Positions 9,270-18,601 of a stretch of DNA of 64,000 bases are shown in pieces (the first letter of the stretch is position 1; every line of letters begins with the position of its first letter). This stretch comes from JBEISR01 sp044337705 (GTDB lineage Bacteria > Planctomycetota > Planctomycetia > Pirellulales > Pirellulaceae). The translations under genes were made by a program, and so were the position numbers. The notes below the pieces were generated by a model. It made no database searches. It had not been told where the DNA came from and saw only the letters and a list, made by a program, of their open reading frames with translations. Location: NCBI GenBank assembly GCA_044337705.1, contig JBIINB010000004.1:1-64000 (forward strand). The letters are read 5' to 3'.

Positions 9270-11191
9270 TGAAGAAGCACCAAGAACCCAATCGATCGAT
9301 TCCCTGGGAAGCAGATCGTCACCTCCCAAAAGTGGCTCCGAGGCGCCCGATGCAGTCTGAACCAAAAAACAATCGCCAGATCGTCCACCGAAGGCGACTC
9401 GTCCGGTTGCTCGCCGGCCGCTTGCTTTGCGGTTGGGCTGCTTGGCTTGCCACCCTGCCGATCGCTTGGGGACAGTCCGATTCATTTCTGCTGTCGAGCC
9501 CTCCAGCATCGCAGCAGCAGTCCCCGGGCAACAGTGACCTGTATCGGACTCCCATGGTGCCATCACAGGTTGCACCAGGTGGCCCGGCATCCTCCGCGCC
9601 AAGCACCCGCACCGCTCAGGTGCCCCCCTCCTACAACGGGTCCCTTCCGGATCCCTATCTCAATAACTCCCCTTCGCTACCAGCCCCCTACGGTGGAGCT
9701 CCTCCAGCCCCCTACGGTCCAGCTCCAGCCCCCTACGGTCCAGCTCCCGTTCCCTACGGTGCAGCTCCTCCAGCCCCCTACGGTGCAGCTCCTCCAGCCC
9801 CCTACGGTGCAGCTCCTCCAGCCCCCTACGCTGCAGCTGCCGTTCCCTACGGTGCAGCTGCCGTTCCCTACGGTGCAGCTCCCCCAGCCCCCTACGGTGG
9901 AGCTCCTCCAGCCCCCTACGGTGCAGCTCCTCCTGGCTACGCGGTTCCCTCTCCCTGGTCCTCCGCATCCGGCGCCTTCCCGCCTGGGCCCGTTGCGGGA
10001 CCTGCGGGTGAGCCGGTGATGCCATCAGTGGGATCGACCCTGGGGCAGCCGATGCAGTTCCAGACACCTTTGGCCGAAGGACCGGTATCGCCAACAACCG
10101 GTTACCGACCTAGGGTGCGCAACGCGCCGATCGATGTCTACGTGCAGGAAGCTCAGACGGGCCGCATGGTTTTCGGCGGTTCGGTCAACACCGACCTGGG
10201 GGTCGCTGGTCAGGTGATTATCGAGGAACGGAATTTCGATCTGCTCCGCTTTCCTCGCAGTTTCCAAGACATGTTCAATGGAGCTTTCCGAGGGAACGGT
10301 GAGAACTTCCGGATGGAGTTGATGCCCGGCAATCGGGTGCAGCGGTACAGCGTCAATTGGACCCAGCCGAACCTCTTTGGATACTCGCCATGGAGCCTTT
10401 CGGTCAGTGGGTTTTTGTTCGATCGCATCTACCAGGATTGGGATGAGCAGCGGTTGGGGGGGCGTGTGATGCTGGGTTACCAGATCACCCCTGATCTTTC
10501 TTTCAGCACGGAGGTTCGCGGAGAAAATGTCGACATATCGGATCCTCGGATCACCGGCGTCGAAGCGCTCGATTCGGTCGTGGGAGATCACGAATTGTGG
10601 ACCGGTCGGTTCCGTTTGGCTCACAACACACGCGACAGTCCATTCCTGCCGACCGAAGGGCATTTTCTGGAGCTGATTTACGATCAGGTCTTCGGGAATT
10701 TCGATTTCCCGCGAGGTCAGATCAACTACAGCAAGTACTTTCTGATCCGCGAGCGGGCCGACGGTGGGGGACGGCATACTCTGACTTCCTCCTGGCGGTT
10801 TGGATTCAGCGGGGAAGAGACACCGATCTTTGAAAACTTTTTTGCTGGTGGTTTCACCACGCTGAGAGGATTTAGTTTTCGTGGAGCCAGTCCTGTGGAA
10901 AGCGGTGTGCAGGTTGGGGGTCGCTTCATGTTTCTTGGAACCCTGGAATACATGTTCCCGATCACCGCTGACGACATGCTGAGGATGGTGACATTCGTCG
11001 ATTACGGTACGATCGAACGGGATATTGAAGTCAACAGCGAGAACTTCCGCGTCGCACCTGGACTTGGTTTTCGAATTGCCGTCCCTGCGTTGGGTCCTGG
11101 ACCACTGGCCTTCGATTTTGCCTTCCCCGTTTCCTACTCGGATACCGACGACAGGCAGGTCTTCAGTTTCAACGTCGGCGTGACGCGCTGA
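9269..11191 (+). CDS. Outer-membrane beta-barrel protein (Omp85/BamA barrel half) with a proline-rich linker
   Basis: This protein has about 640 residues. After a basic N-region and hydrophobic helix (near 47-68, ending AWGQS) comes a disordered segment of roughly 220 residues containing repeats of the type APYGAAPP. The C-terminal 360 residues read as alternating beta strands, starting near DVYVQEAQTGRMVFGGSV. They include the Omp85 loop-6 signature FAGGFTTLRGFSFRG with the conserved R-G-F. This is a BamA-type 16-strand barrel lacking its own POTRA domains; these are supplied by the overlapping upstream gene. The ATG at 9269 shares its A with the upstream stop, so translation is probably coupled. 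An internal ATG at 9350 with GAGG 6 nt upstream is an alternative start. The terminal residue is Arg, not the usual aromatic of a beta-signal. Confidence 0.85.
   Translation: MKKHQEPNRSIPWEADRHLPKVAPRRPMQSEPKNNRQIVHRRRLVRLLAGRLLCGWAAWLATLPIAWGQSDSFLLSSPPASQQQSPGNSDLYRTPMVPSQVAPGGPASSAPSTRTAQVPPSYNGSLPDPYLNNSPSLPAPYGGAPPAPYGPAPAPYGPAPVPYGAAPPAPYGAAPPAPYGAAPPAPYAAAAVPYGAAAVPYGAAPPAPYGGAPPAPYGAAPPGYAVPSPWSSASGAFPPGPVAGPAGEPVMPSVGSTLGQPMQFQTPLAEGPVSPTTGYRPRVRNAPIDVYVQEAQTGRMVFGGSVNTDLGVAGQVIIEERNFDLLRFPRSFQDMFNGAFRGNGENFRMELMPGNRVQRYSVNWTQPNLFGYSPWSLSVSGFLFDRIYQDWDEQRLGGRVMLGYQITPDLSFSTEVRGENVDISDPRITGVEALDSVVGDHELWTGRFRLAHNTRDSPFLPTEGHFLELIYDQVFGNFDFPRGQINYSKYFLIRERADGGGRHTLTSSWRFGFSGEETPIFENFFAGGFTTLRGFSFRGASPVESGVQVGGRFMFLGTLEYMFPITADDMLRMVTFVDYGTIERDIEVNSENFRVAPGLGFRIAVPALGPGPLAFDFAFPVSYSDTDDRQVFSFNVGVTR
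9681..9932 (+). repeat. In-frame tandem repeat coding APYG(A/P)APP units
   Basis: About ten imperfect copies of a 21-24-bp unit (core CAGCCCCCTACGGTGCAG) lie inside the barrel gene and encode a Pro/Ala/Tyr/Gly linker. Units vary by whole codons, so length changes would keep the frame. It looks like a flexible tether between the membrane-proximal N-terminus and the barrel. Confidence 0.8.
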
Positions 11192-11207
11192 CCGAAAGAG
11201 GCGTGCC

Positions 11208-12023
11208 ATGGACTTCGCGATCCAGTTGCCAGGATACGCCGGCCCCGCCGACCTGCTGCTCTATCTGGTGCGGCGGGAGGAGGTGGAGGTGGAGCGACTT
11301 CCGTTGGCAAGGATCATCGAGCAGTATTTGGAATTTCTCGAAGTGCTGACGGAACTGAATCTGGATGAGGTGGGGGATTTCCTGGAGATCGCTTCCCATC
11401 TGATCGAGTTCAAGGCGCATGCCGTGCTGCCGATGGAATCGACTCCACAGGAGGCCAGCGACGAACCGCTGTTGGAAGAGCCTTCCGATCGATTGGCCGA
11501 AAGGCTGATTCAGTACAAACGCTTTCGGGATGTCGCCTTTCTGCTAGAGGAGCAGGCACAACGCTGGCAGATGCGTTTCCCACGTCTGGCAACCGAATCG
11601 CTTCCGGTGCGAAATGACCTAGCCAGTCAACCGATTGCGGATGTGGAGGTATGGGACCTGGTCAACGCCTTTGGTCGGATTCTGAAAGCCAATCGAGCTC
11701 CCGCAGCCGAGCAGACGATCTATGATGACACGCCAATTCATCAGCATATGCAGCAACTGCATCAGCGCATCGCCAAGGAGGGGCCTCTGGAACTGCAGTC
11801 GTTATTCCCCGCCAAGGCTCATAAGAGTCGACTGGTGGCGATGTTCCTGGCAACCTTGGAGCTGACTCGCCACCATGGTGTGATGGCGATCCAGCGTCAA
11901 CCGGAGGGAAGCATCTGGCTTCAGCGGGGCAACGAATTCCAGATGACGCTTGAAGTGGCGCAGGTGGACAATGTGACGCAAAGCCAGTTCGCAGCGTCCA
12001 ATCTTCCCATCCAACCGCGCTAG
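11208..12023 (+). CDS. scpA: Segregation and condensation protein A (kleisin)
   Basis: This 271-residue cytoplasmic protein begins with the ScpA signature IQLPGYAGPADLLLYLVRREEVEVERLPL. The blocks IIEQYLEFLEVL, LNLDEVGDFLEIASHLIEFKAHAVLP and RLIQYKRFRDVAFLL follow. The C-terminus holds the winged-helix part (KSRLVAMFLATLELTRHHGVMAIQRQ), which contacts the SMC head. ScpA bridges SMC and ScpB in the chromosome condensation complex. The usual partner scpB is not adjacent. The gene follows the barrel gene after 16 bp and may be co-transcribed with it. A GAGG-like site (AGAGG) precedes the ATG. The length is typical for the family, and nothing looks broken. Confidence 0.9.
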   Translation: MDFAIQLPGYAGPADLLLYLVRREEVEVERLPLARIIEQYLEFLEVLTELNLDEVGDFLEIASHLIEFKAHAVLPMESTPQEASDEPLLEEPSDRLAERLIQYKRFRDVAFLLEEQAQRWQMRFPRLATESLPVRNDLASQPIADVEVWDLVNAFGRILKANRAPAAEQTIYDDTPIHQHMQQLHQRIAKEGPLELQSLFPAKAHKSRLVAMFLATLELTRHHGVMAIQRQPEGSIWLQRGNEFQMTLEVAQVDNVTQSQFAASNLPIQPR

Positions 12024-12058
12024 GAAGTTCAAAAGTACTTCGCATCTGCGACTCCTGT

Positions 12059-15000
12059 TCAGCGATCGGATGATTCCGGTTCCAGTTGCTCCTGAAGAAA
12101 TCGGGTCATGCTGGAGTACAGGTGGGGTGTTGTGTTGTCTCCCTCGGAGATCGAGTGAGTGCGATTGGGATAGGGAAGGACTTGAAACAGCTTGCTCTGA
12201 GCGATCAGGCGATCCATCAATCGCTCCACTCCCTGATAGTGGCAGTTGTCGTCCCCGGTTCCATGAATCAGCAGCAGTGCCCCTTCCATCCGATCTGCGT
12301 AGGTGATGGGGGAACCGGCGCGATAACCATCCGGATTCTCCTGCGGCAGTCCCATGTAGCGCTCCTGATAGATGGTGTCGTAGAGCGTCTGATCGGGGAC
12401 GGGAGCTACGGAGATGGCAGCACGATAGAGTTCGGGGAATCGAAAGAGCCCATGCAGGCTCATGCTCCCCCCGCCACTCCAGCCCCAGACGGCGATGCGT
12501 TTGGGATCGATTCGAGGGACCTCCTGCAACAGCCGACCGACCGCTTTGGCCTGATCCTCTGCAGCCAGCACCCCGATCTGTCGATGGACCGCCTTGCGCC
12601 ATGCACGGCCCTTGGGCACCTTGGTCCCCCGATTGTCAAAGCTTGCGACGAACATCCCCCGCGACGCCAGCCAGCGATGCCACAGTCCCTGTCTCCCCCA
12701 CCAGGCATCCCGGACCGTTTGCCCATGAGGTTCACCATAGACATGCACCAGCAACGGCTGCCGATGCCCATTGCTTTTGGGAGCGGGAGGTTCCAGCAAC
12801 CAACCATCCAGCTGGACGCCCGGTTCAATTTCGATGGTTCGAAAGATCGGTGCGGGAAGTGCCAGCGACTTTACGAAAGCAGATAGTTCGGCATTATCTT
12901 CCAGCAATTGCAGGGGGCGATGCCCCTTCAGTTCCAGCCACTCATGAGAAGTCGGTCTTTCTGCTGAGGACCAGGAGTGAAGCGCCCAGGGGGAACCGGG
13001 AACCGTTTGATAGGTGTGCCATCCCGGTTGATCAGCCGGTGTCGCTCGTTCGGAACTTCCATTCTGAAGATCGACTCGATAGAGATACTTCTGTGTGGCA
13101 TCTTCGGGGGAGGCACTGACCAGGGCGTTGTTCCCAGATGGATCCATCGAAACAACTTCCATGACATCCCATTGAGCTTCCAGGATGGGGGTGGCCTGGT
13201 CCGGATGCTCAGCGCTGACCCGATAGAGCCCTCGCCAACCACTGCGTTCCGACAACCAGAGGAAGCTCCTGCCTCCATCGATCCATCGAAATGGATTCTC
13301 GTTCTCCAGCCATGCGGCATCGCGATCGGTCCACAGGAGACTGGTCTGCTTGGTTGCACGGTCCCAGACGAAGACATCGTTCTGATTTTGCAATCGATTG
13401 AATCGCTGCAGAAAAAGTCGCTGATTGGATGGATTCCACTGGGTATGAGCGATGTAGTGGTTGCGAGGATCTCCTGGCAGTTCGATCCAGTCGATCTCTC
13501 CATCCTCCATCGATACAACGCCGATCCGGCAGGATGGGTTGGTTTGTCCCGCTTTGGGATAGGGGATGGGGATCAGCCGCGCATAGCGATCGCTGGTGTT
13601 ATCGATCAGGTGAAAGATGCCTACCTGAGAGGTATCGATCTCCCAGAATGCGATGTGTCGCCCGTCCGGGCTCCATCGATACCCATCCCGAAGGTCCAGC
13701 TCTTCTTCATAGACCCAGTCACCCGTCCCGTGGATCTTTCCCTCCAAGCCGCCGAAGGTCAATTGGCGGATTGATCCGGTCGCAAGGTCTTCGACGTGAA
13801 GATCCTGGTTGCGAACGAAAGCGACATGCTTGCCGTCTGGGGAGAACTTAGCGAACATCATCGATGCAGGTGGCTGCTGGTCACCTCCCAGCTTTCGAAG
13901 CCCACCACTGCTGCGGTCGAGCAACCAGTAGTCCCCTCGCGTGTTGTAACGCCAGACTCTCTGGGAGTTGGTGTACAGGAGCAGTTGCGATTCATCGTCG
14001 CTTGTCTCGAAGCCTTCAATGGCGAGCGGCGCGGTGGCGCCTTGGGGGATCAACTGCTTCCGGGAGACCCACGGCGCGAAGCGGCCGGACTTCGGATCGC
14101 ACCGCTCGATAGCCGTACCGCCATCGCCGGGCGGAATCCGATAGGCGATTTCCCCCGAGCGATGCCACGCGATCCGTCCCGGACCTTGCTCCTGAAGCTC
14201 CGGGGCTTTGAAGATCTTTTCGGCAGTCCATTGGTTGATCGGCGGAGGGCTGGTTCGCTGGTTTCGTTCGATTACCTGTTGAACAATTGCCTTTCGAGCC
14301 GTCTCGACTCGCTGGGGCCAGCGAAAGGTTGGCGATTGCTCTGGAAGAAAGCCTTCCAAGTGTCCGGAGAGACGAGTGACTGGTTTGGTGTAGATCAGCT
14401 CCGTCGGGCCAAAGACCTCGCGGCACAATTCCGCGAGGCCTGGGTCGTACTCTAGCAATTCCTGTCGCGTATCGACATGGTTGTGATCGTGGTCATCGTG
14501 TCGATTGTTGTCGAACCAGGACTGCACTCCTTCGGCGAAGTACTCATGGTGGTTGACCGACGCATAGGTTCCCTTCCAGAGCCCCTTTTCGATCGCCTCG
14601 CGATAGACCTTTTCGACTCGGGTATCGAATGTGGGGTCGATTCGATTCATGCCGCGCAAGTGGATGTTGTGCGCGAATTCGTGGATCAGGATGCACTCGG
14701 CTTCGTAAGGATCGCCTGGATAGCCCAGTAGATTCTCCTCACCGCAGGAACAGTAGGGATCGGTCTGGGAGCCTCCCATGCCACGGGCTCGACCATCCCA
14801 GTAGTCACGAGCCGATACGCCGGGGGCTTCCTTGCCGTCTTGGTCGGGGCTGCCCAGCCATTTCCATTCAGGAAGATCGGTGGTGAATTCATTCCAGGCG
14901 ATGATGGACATGCGGGAGCCACTGGCTCGCATAGCAGCCAAGACATCGGGGCGATGTCGCATCATCGTAGCAACCCAGTAAGCCGCTTCCTTCAACGCAA

Positions 15001-15208
15001 ATGGGCTCACATGATCCGATGCGACAATCATGTAACCGTCGACAGTGATCTGCTGCTTATAGAAATTGGGGACTTCCGAATCGGCTTCCGGAATCGTGAT
15101 TTCAGAAATCGGAAGGGGTGTTTGAGCCGGAAGAGGAGAGGATGGAAGCGTCGTCGTCACGCTTGCCAGGAAGAAAATCCAAAAGCATACATGCAGTGGG
15201 CATCGCAT
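12059..15208 (-). CDS. Secreted zincin-like domain fused to a dipeptidyl-peptidase IV (S9B) module
   Basis: This 1049-residue protein has a signal peptide (about 1-29). Residues 45-300 hold a metallopeptidase-like domain with HEFAH at 176-180 and a downstream YFAEG (E226), the zinc-ligand layout of gluzincins and of the anthrax lethal-factor catalytic fold. From about 330 comes a DPP-IV beta-propeller (WSPDGRHIAFWEID at about 500). From about 800 there is an alpha/beta-hydrolase with the serine in GWSGGGS (S911), acid in GTGDDN (D986) and H1018. It should remove N-terminal dipeptides in the periplasm or outside the cell, and may have a second, metal-dependent activity. A second, unfused S9 enzyme lies at 55961-58180. 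The gene is convergent with scpA, 35 bp apart. The S9 call is firm; the zincin activity is inferred from motif only. Confidence 0.88.
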   Translation of the reverse strand: MRCPLHVCFWIFFLASVTTTLPSSPLPAQTPLPISEITIPEADSEVPNFYKQQITVDGYMIVASDHVSPFALKEAAYWVATMMRHRPDVLAAMRASGSRMSIIAWNEFTTDLPEWKWLGSPDQDGKEAPGVSARDYWDGRARGMGGSQTDPYCSCGEENLLGYPGDPYEAECILIHEFAHNIHLRGMNRIDPTFDTRVEKVYREAIEKGLWKGTYASVNHHEYFAEGVQSWFDNNRHDDHDHNHVDTRQELLEYDPGLAELCREVFGPTELIYTKPVTRLSGHLEGFLPEQSPTFRWPQRVETARKAIVQQVIERNQRTSPPPINQWTAEKIFKAPELQEQGPGRIAWHRSGEIAYRIPPGDGGTAIERCDPKSGRFAPWVSRKQLIPQGATAPLAIEGFETSDDESQLLLYTNSQRVWRYNTRGDYWLLDRSSGGLRKLGGDQQPPASMMFAKFSPDGKHVAFVRNQDLHVEDLATGSIRQLTFGGLEGKIHGTGDWVYEEELDLRDGYRWSPDGRHIAFWEIDTSQVGIFHLIDNTSDRYARLIPIPYPKAGQTNPSCRIGVVSMEDGEIDWIELPGDPRNHYIAHTQWNPSNQRLFLQRFNRLQNQNDVFVWDRATKQTSLLWTDRDAAWLENENPFRWIDGGRSFLWLSERSGWRGLYRVSAEHPDQATPILEAQWDVMEVVSMDPSGNNALVSASPEDATQKYLYRVDLQNGSSERATPADQPGWHTYQTVPGSPWALHSWSSAERPTSHEWLELKGHRPLQLLEDNAELSAFVKSLALPAPIFRTIEIEPGVQLDGWLLEPPAPKSNGHRQPLLVHVYGEPHGQTVRDAWWGRQGLWHRWLASRGMFVASFDNRGTKVPKGRAWRKAVHRQIGVLAAEDQAKAVGRLLQEVPRIDPKRIAVWGWSGGGSMSLHGLFRFPELYRAAISVAPVPDQTLYDTIYQERYMGLPQENPDGYRAGSPITYADRMEGALLLIHGTGDDNCHYQGVERLMDRLIAQSKLFQVLPYPNRTHSISEGDNTTPHLYSSMTRFLQEQLEPESSDR

Positions 15209-15334
15209 AAAGTATCCGATCCGATAGGGGCCAGAAAACCTGATCGGAGAGGACTCGTTGCACGTCCCTCCCCAGGGCTTATTCTATCGGTTGTCGGATC
15301 GAGCGGATGGTTGCGGCGACCACGGGATGGATGA

Positions 15335-17998
15335 TCAGCGAGCTGATGCCGGTGGAGCAACCGGTGGAGCAACCGGTGGAGCAACCGGTGGAGCAACCAA
15401 ACCGACTGGGGAGCTGGGGCGATCTGGTCGAGGTGCTGGATTGGATCTGGCGTCGCTTCCCTCGATGAATCGAGTCGATTCTTCCTGGCTCCACTGGGCA
15501 TCCCCTTGCGAGCTGCTCACTTCGGCGCGGAAGCGATGGGTGCCGGGTCTGGATGCCTTGGCAGCGATCGCAAGTCGAATCGATTGGCCCGGCTCCAATT
15601 TTTCAACTGCTTCAAATAGTACCTGTCCGGGAACCATGCGATTGGCATGGCCGCTCGCCTCAATCGGTTCGATGCCATCGGAAAACTGAGCCACCACAAC
15701 AATATCGCGGGCAGTGGAGTGCCCTTGGTTGGTGATCATCACCTCATAGACAGCCGGTTTGTCGGTGGATGCTGGAGCGGCTGGGTCGCGAACTTGAAGC
15801 TGTAGGTCGGTGACCGCCTCGGCCTTCATCACGCAAGATGCAGTAGCGGCTGCCCCCGCGCTTCCGACCGCTTGCGATTTCCATGCGATCGTGCCTTCTC
15901 GCTGGCAGGCAACCACCAGGCCCCTCTGCCGACTCGACCCAGCCTGGAGAGGATCTTCCTGCCACTGGATCGTTCGACCTTCGACCGTGGCTCCCTTGGG
16001 TGCCTCAATCAGATCGACTCCATCAGGCAGTTCCAGGGAACATTGGATCGAATCGATCGCCATATCGCTGGGGTTACTGAGGTGCAGGGTCCATTGCGCG
16101 GTGGCGCCGACAAAACTGGTTTCGGGAGCGGCCCAGGAGAGGTCCAAAGAACCCTGTCGGACGGCGACATCGATCGTCGATTTGGCCTCCAGGGAGCCGG
16201 CAGCGCCTTCTGCTGCGACCGATACGGGAATCATCCCGGAGTGCTTGAAATCGAGTTCGACCTCGACGACCTCTTCGGCGCCAGCAGGAATCGTCCCGAT
16301 CGGAAGCATGCTTTCGGCGAGTGAACCGGCCTTTACCATCAGTTGGACAGCTTCTGCAGGAAGAGTCCCTGGGTTCTTGACCCGGACCCGGAAAATCTCG
16401 GGACGTCCGAAGACGACTTGGGAGGGCCCTTCCAGAGCGACCTGAAGCTGGGCGGCAGCGACTTGAAGCGGAAGGGAACCGGTTTGTGGGAGCGCTGTCC
16501 ACTCGATCTCGGCAGCGAACAGCTCCGGCTTGGAAGCTTGCAATTGGAAGGCAAGCCGCTTTTCTGTAGCTCCTGGGAGCTGATCGACCTGCCAGACCAA
16601 TTGGCGCAGTCCTTCCGATTGGTCGATCAATACCTGCTCGTTCGCTTCCGGAATCGACATCGCAACAGCGTCCGGCACGCTCACCTGAATCAACATTCCC
16701 TCGACCGGCTGACGTCCTCGGTGGGATACAACCAGTTCGAAGGTGGCGGGCCGATCCATCGGAACTGTCTCCGGGCCCACAACACGCACGTCAATCGCTG
16801 GCAGATGCATCGCTAGTGCCGAAGGTGTTTTCTTGGATGCCAAGGGAGCGAAATCTGAAGGTGCCACGGGGGCGCTGGATGGAGGGGGCGAGGCGTCGGA
16901 CGGTCTCAGTTCCATCGGCGCTGGTTCCATCACTTCAGGAAGACCTGGTAGCGCCATCAATCTGGAATCGTTTCCTGCGGATGACTCCAGTTTGGAAGGA
17001 GGCACTACAAGACTCGAAGGGAGCGGGGACATAGGGGTAGATGGAAGGACCGAATCTTCATTCTGGACTGCTGGATTCAGATCGTTTGTGTTGACCCGCA
17101 CCATTTCCGCTGGGCGTGTGGGACTGACGGCTGGATTGGTGGTCTGGGTAGCCGATGAATCGGGTTGGGCGGCCGCACGGGAGGGGACCGGACGTCGCGG
17201 TACGCTGGGCCAAGCGGCCTCGGTCAAAGGACGATCAAGGTTGAGGAAGGATTCCCCATTGGCAGGCGACTCCTGCAGATTCTCAGGGGGATTCGAGGAC
17301 GGCGATGGAGTCTTTGACAGGGGCTCCCGCTTCAACTGCTCGACCGCATCGGTGGCAGGCGTCGGCGGTTCGTTGAAGGACAAGCGTGGGGAGGGAACCT
17401 CGTCGACACCAACCGACTTGCCCGAGGCTCGGCGACTGGAAGACTTAGGTGACAGCGAGGTCACCGGTCGCGATTCGATCCGAGGCTCGCGGTCGAGAAG
17501 GCCGGCATTTTCGGAATGCTGGGATGCACTGGGAGTGTTGATGGACGAATTCAATGCTGCATCTAGCGGTGGAGCTGGAGCGGCGGTTGCCTCGGGGTCG
17601 ACCTGGGGCGGTGCAGGCAGGTCAGAGATCGAAGAATCGCTGGGGGGGGTCGGCAAGGACGGCAACTCCTGCATGACTGCCGGTTGACTCGAGAACGGCT
17701 CTAACGGAACTCTGCGTCGCGGCGTACCCTTTCTCGCAGCCTCATCGGCTCGCATCTGCCTCGAGTCGTCACCACCAAACCACTTGTCTGTGGCCGATCG
17801 GAATTGTTGGAAGAAACCACCTCTCGCTTTCGGAGAAGAAACCGCTGCGGAAGAGGAGGAGCCACCTCGCTGGGAGACCTGGTCGGCGCGGGAATTGGGC
17901 GACCTTTCCCCCTGGAATCCAAGTGCCGAGGAGCCACTTGAAAAGCACAAAAGGATGCTCACGACGGTCAGGATGCTCCGACCTGTAACGTCCGCCAT
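15335..17998 (-). CDS. Secreted proline-rich protein with four DUF11/CARDB-like repeats
   Basis: This 887-residue protein has a signal peptide (first ~30 residues, ending ALGFQG) and a Ser/Pro-rich disordered region to about residue 400. Four immunoglobulin-like repeats of about 110 residues follow, starting near IDVRVVGPETV, LQVALEGPSQVV, LDLSWAAPETSF and LQLQVRDPAAP. Each has the N-P/N-Q-G turn typical of DUF11/CARDB modules. Such repeats occur in cell-surface and secreted proteins and probably serve as structural spacers; no enzymatic motif is seen. The tail is a proline-rich APPV repeat (tandem 12-bp units in the DNA). The ATG at 17998 has AGGAG 7 nt upstream and directly precedes the signal helix, so a 23-residue longer reading is rejected. 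The gene lies 126 bp downstream of the zincin-DPP gene's start, on the same strand. Confidence 0.8.
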   Translation of the reverse strand: MADVTGRSILTVVSILLCFSSGSSALGFQGERSPNSRADQVSQRGGSSSSAAVSSPKARGGFFQQFRSATDKWFGGDDSRQMRADEAARKGTPRRRVPLEPFSSQPAVMQELPSLPTPPSDSSISDLPAPPQVDPEATAAPAPPLDAALNSSINTPSASQHSENAGLLDREPRIESRPVTSLSPKSSSRRASGKSVGVDEVPSPRLSFNEPPTPATDAVEQLKREPLSKTPSPSSNPPENLQESPANGESFLNLDRPLTEAAWPSVPRRPVPSRAAAQPDSSATQTTNPAVSPTRPAEMVRVNTNDLNPAVQNEDSVLPSTPMSPLPSSLVVPPSKLESSAGNDSRLMALPGLPEVMEPAPMELRPSDASPPPSSAPVAPSDFAPLASKKTPSALAMHLPAIDVRVVGPETVPMDRPATFELVVSHRGRQPVEGMLIQVSVPDAVAMSIPEANEQVLIDQSEGLRQLVWQVDQLPGATEKRLAFQLQASKPELFAAEIEWTALPQTGSLPLQVAAAQLQVALEGPSQVVFGRPEIFRVRVKNPGTLPAEAVQLMVKAGSLAESMLPIGTIPAGAEEVVEVELDFKHSGMIPVSVAAEGAAGSLEAKSTIDVAVRQGSLDLSWAAPETSFVGATAQWTLHLSNPSDMAIDSIQCSLELPDGVDLIEAPKGATVEGRTIQWQEDPLQAGSSRQRGLVVACQREGTIAWKSQAVGSAGAAATASCVMKAEAVTDLQLQVRDPAAPASTDKPAVYEVMITNQGHSTARDIVVVAQFSDGIEPIEASGHANRMVPGQVLFEAVEKLEPGQSIRLAIAAKASRPGTHRFRAEVSSSQGDAQWSQEESTRFIEGSDARSNPAPRPDRPSSPVGLVAPPVAPPVAPPVAPPASAR
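15349..15396. repeat. Four exact 12-bp tandem copies (CCGGTGGAGCAA)
   Basis: Four identical 12-bp units encode the repeated APPV tail of the secreted protein on the minus strand. They preserve frame and look like recent replication slippage. Confidence 0.9.
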
Positions 17999-18439
17999 CG
18001 CTGGGCTCCTGCGCGGGAAGAGGCGGTTAGTACGAACCGTACCATCACGTTTCGGGAATGCTGGCACTTGCCAGGCCGAATCCGCCCTTCATCCGGTATC
18101 GGTTGAATCGATTGTAGAGATTGAATCGATTCTTCCGATTCGTCTGCAGGGGGCATCCGATGGTAGGCAAGTCGATGCCACGCCCGGCTGCTTATGCAAA
18201 GGATCCCACAAATCATCAACACGACGACTCGACTCCCAAGATCCAACAGACCCGTGTTCAGCAATCGAAAAAAATGCCCATTCGATAGGTGCTCCATGCC
18301 AGCGCGAGGAGATTTGCCTTCGAAAGTGGATTCCCGGATCGGACGACCAAAGAAGTTCAGAGTTTGCTCAGGGCGGTCGCCAAACTGAAACAGATCGCAC
18401 TCCCCTAAACTGAAGGCACCCCCGCAGGGATTATTTTTT

Positions 18440-18488
18440 CCCAATCGGTGCCAGGCACGAACTAGAAGGAGATTCCACCCCAAAGGGT
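18440..18488. repeat. 49-bp direct repeat, copy 1
   Basis: Identical over 49 bp to 18553-18601, 113 bp downstream. It contains the palindrome GTGCCAGGCAC. After both copies a second block recurs in diverged form (CTATCCAAGTAACA near 18512 versus CCATCCAAGCAACA near 18682), so a longer unit was duplicated. Confidence 0.9.
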
Positions 18489-18552
18489 TGGCCACCACCG
18501 TCTAATGAATTGCTATCCAAGTAACACGAGAATGACCCCAATCGGTGCCGAC

Positions 18553-18601
18553 CCCAATCGGTGCCAGGCACGAACTAGAAGGAGATTCCACCCCAAAGGG
18601 T
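18553..18601. repeat. 49-bp direct repeat, copy 2
   Basis: Exact match to copy 1. It is preceded by an extra partial copy of the repeat head (CCCCAATCGGTGCC, from 18537), so the head occurs three times within about 125 bp. Confidence 0.9.

Noticed and set aside
10025..11209. 394-residue minus-strand frame opposite the barrel gene
   Set aside because: It is a mirror frame of a clear beta-barrel coding region, has no family motif and no signal or ribosome site. GC-rich third positions open such frames routinely.
17968..18498. 176-residue minus-strand frame with one hydrophobic stretch
   Set aside because: It overlaps the start of the neighbouring secreted protein, uses a start inside the repeat region, and no family is recognisable. 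Left as part of the desert.
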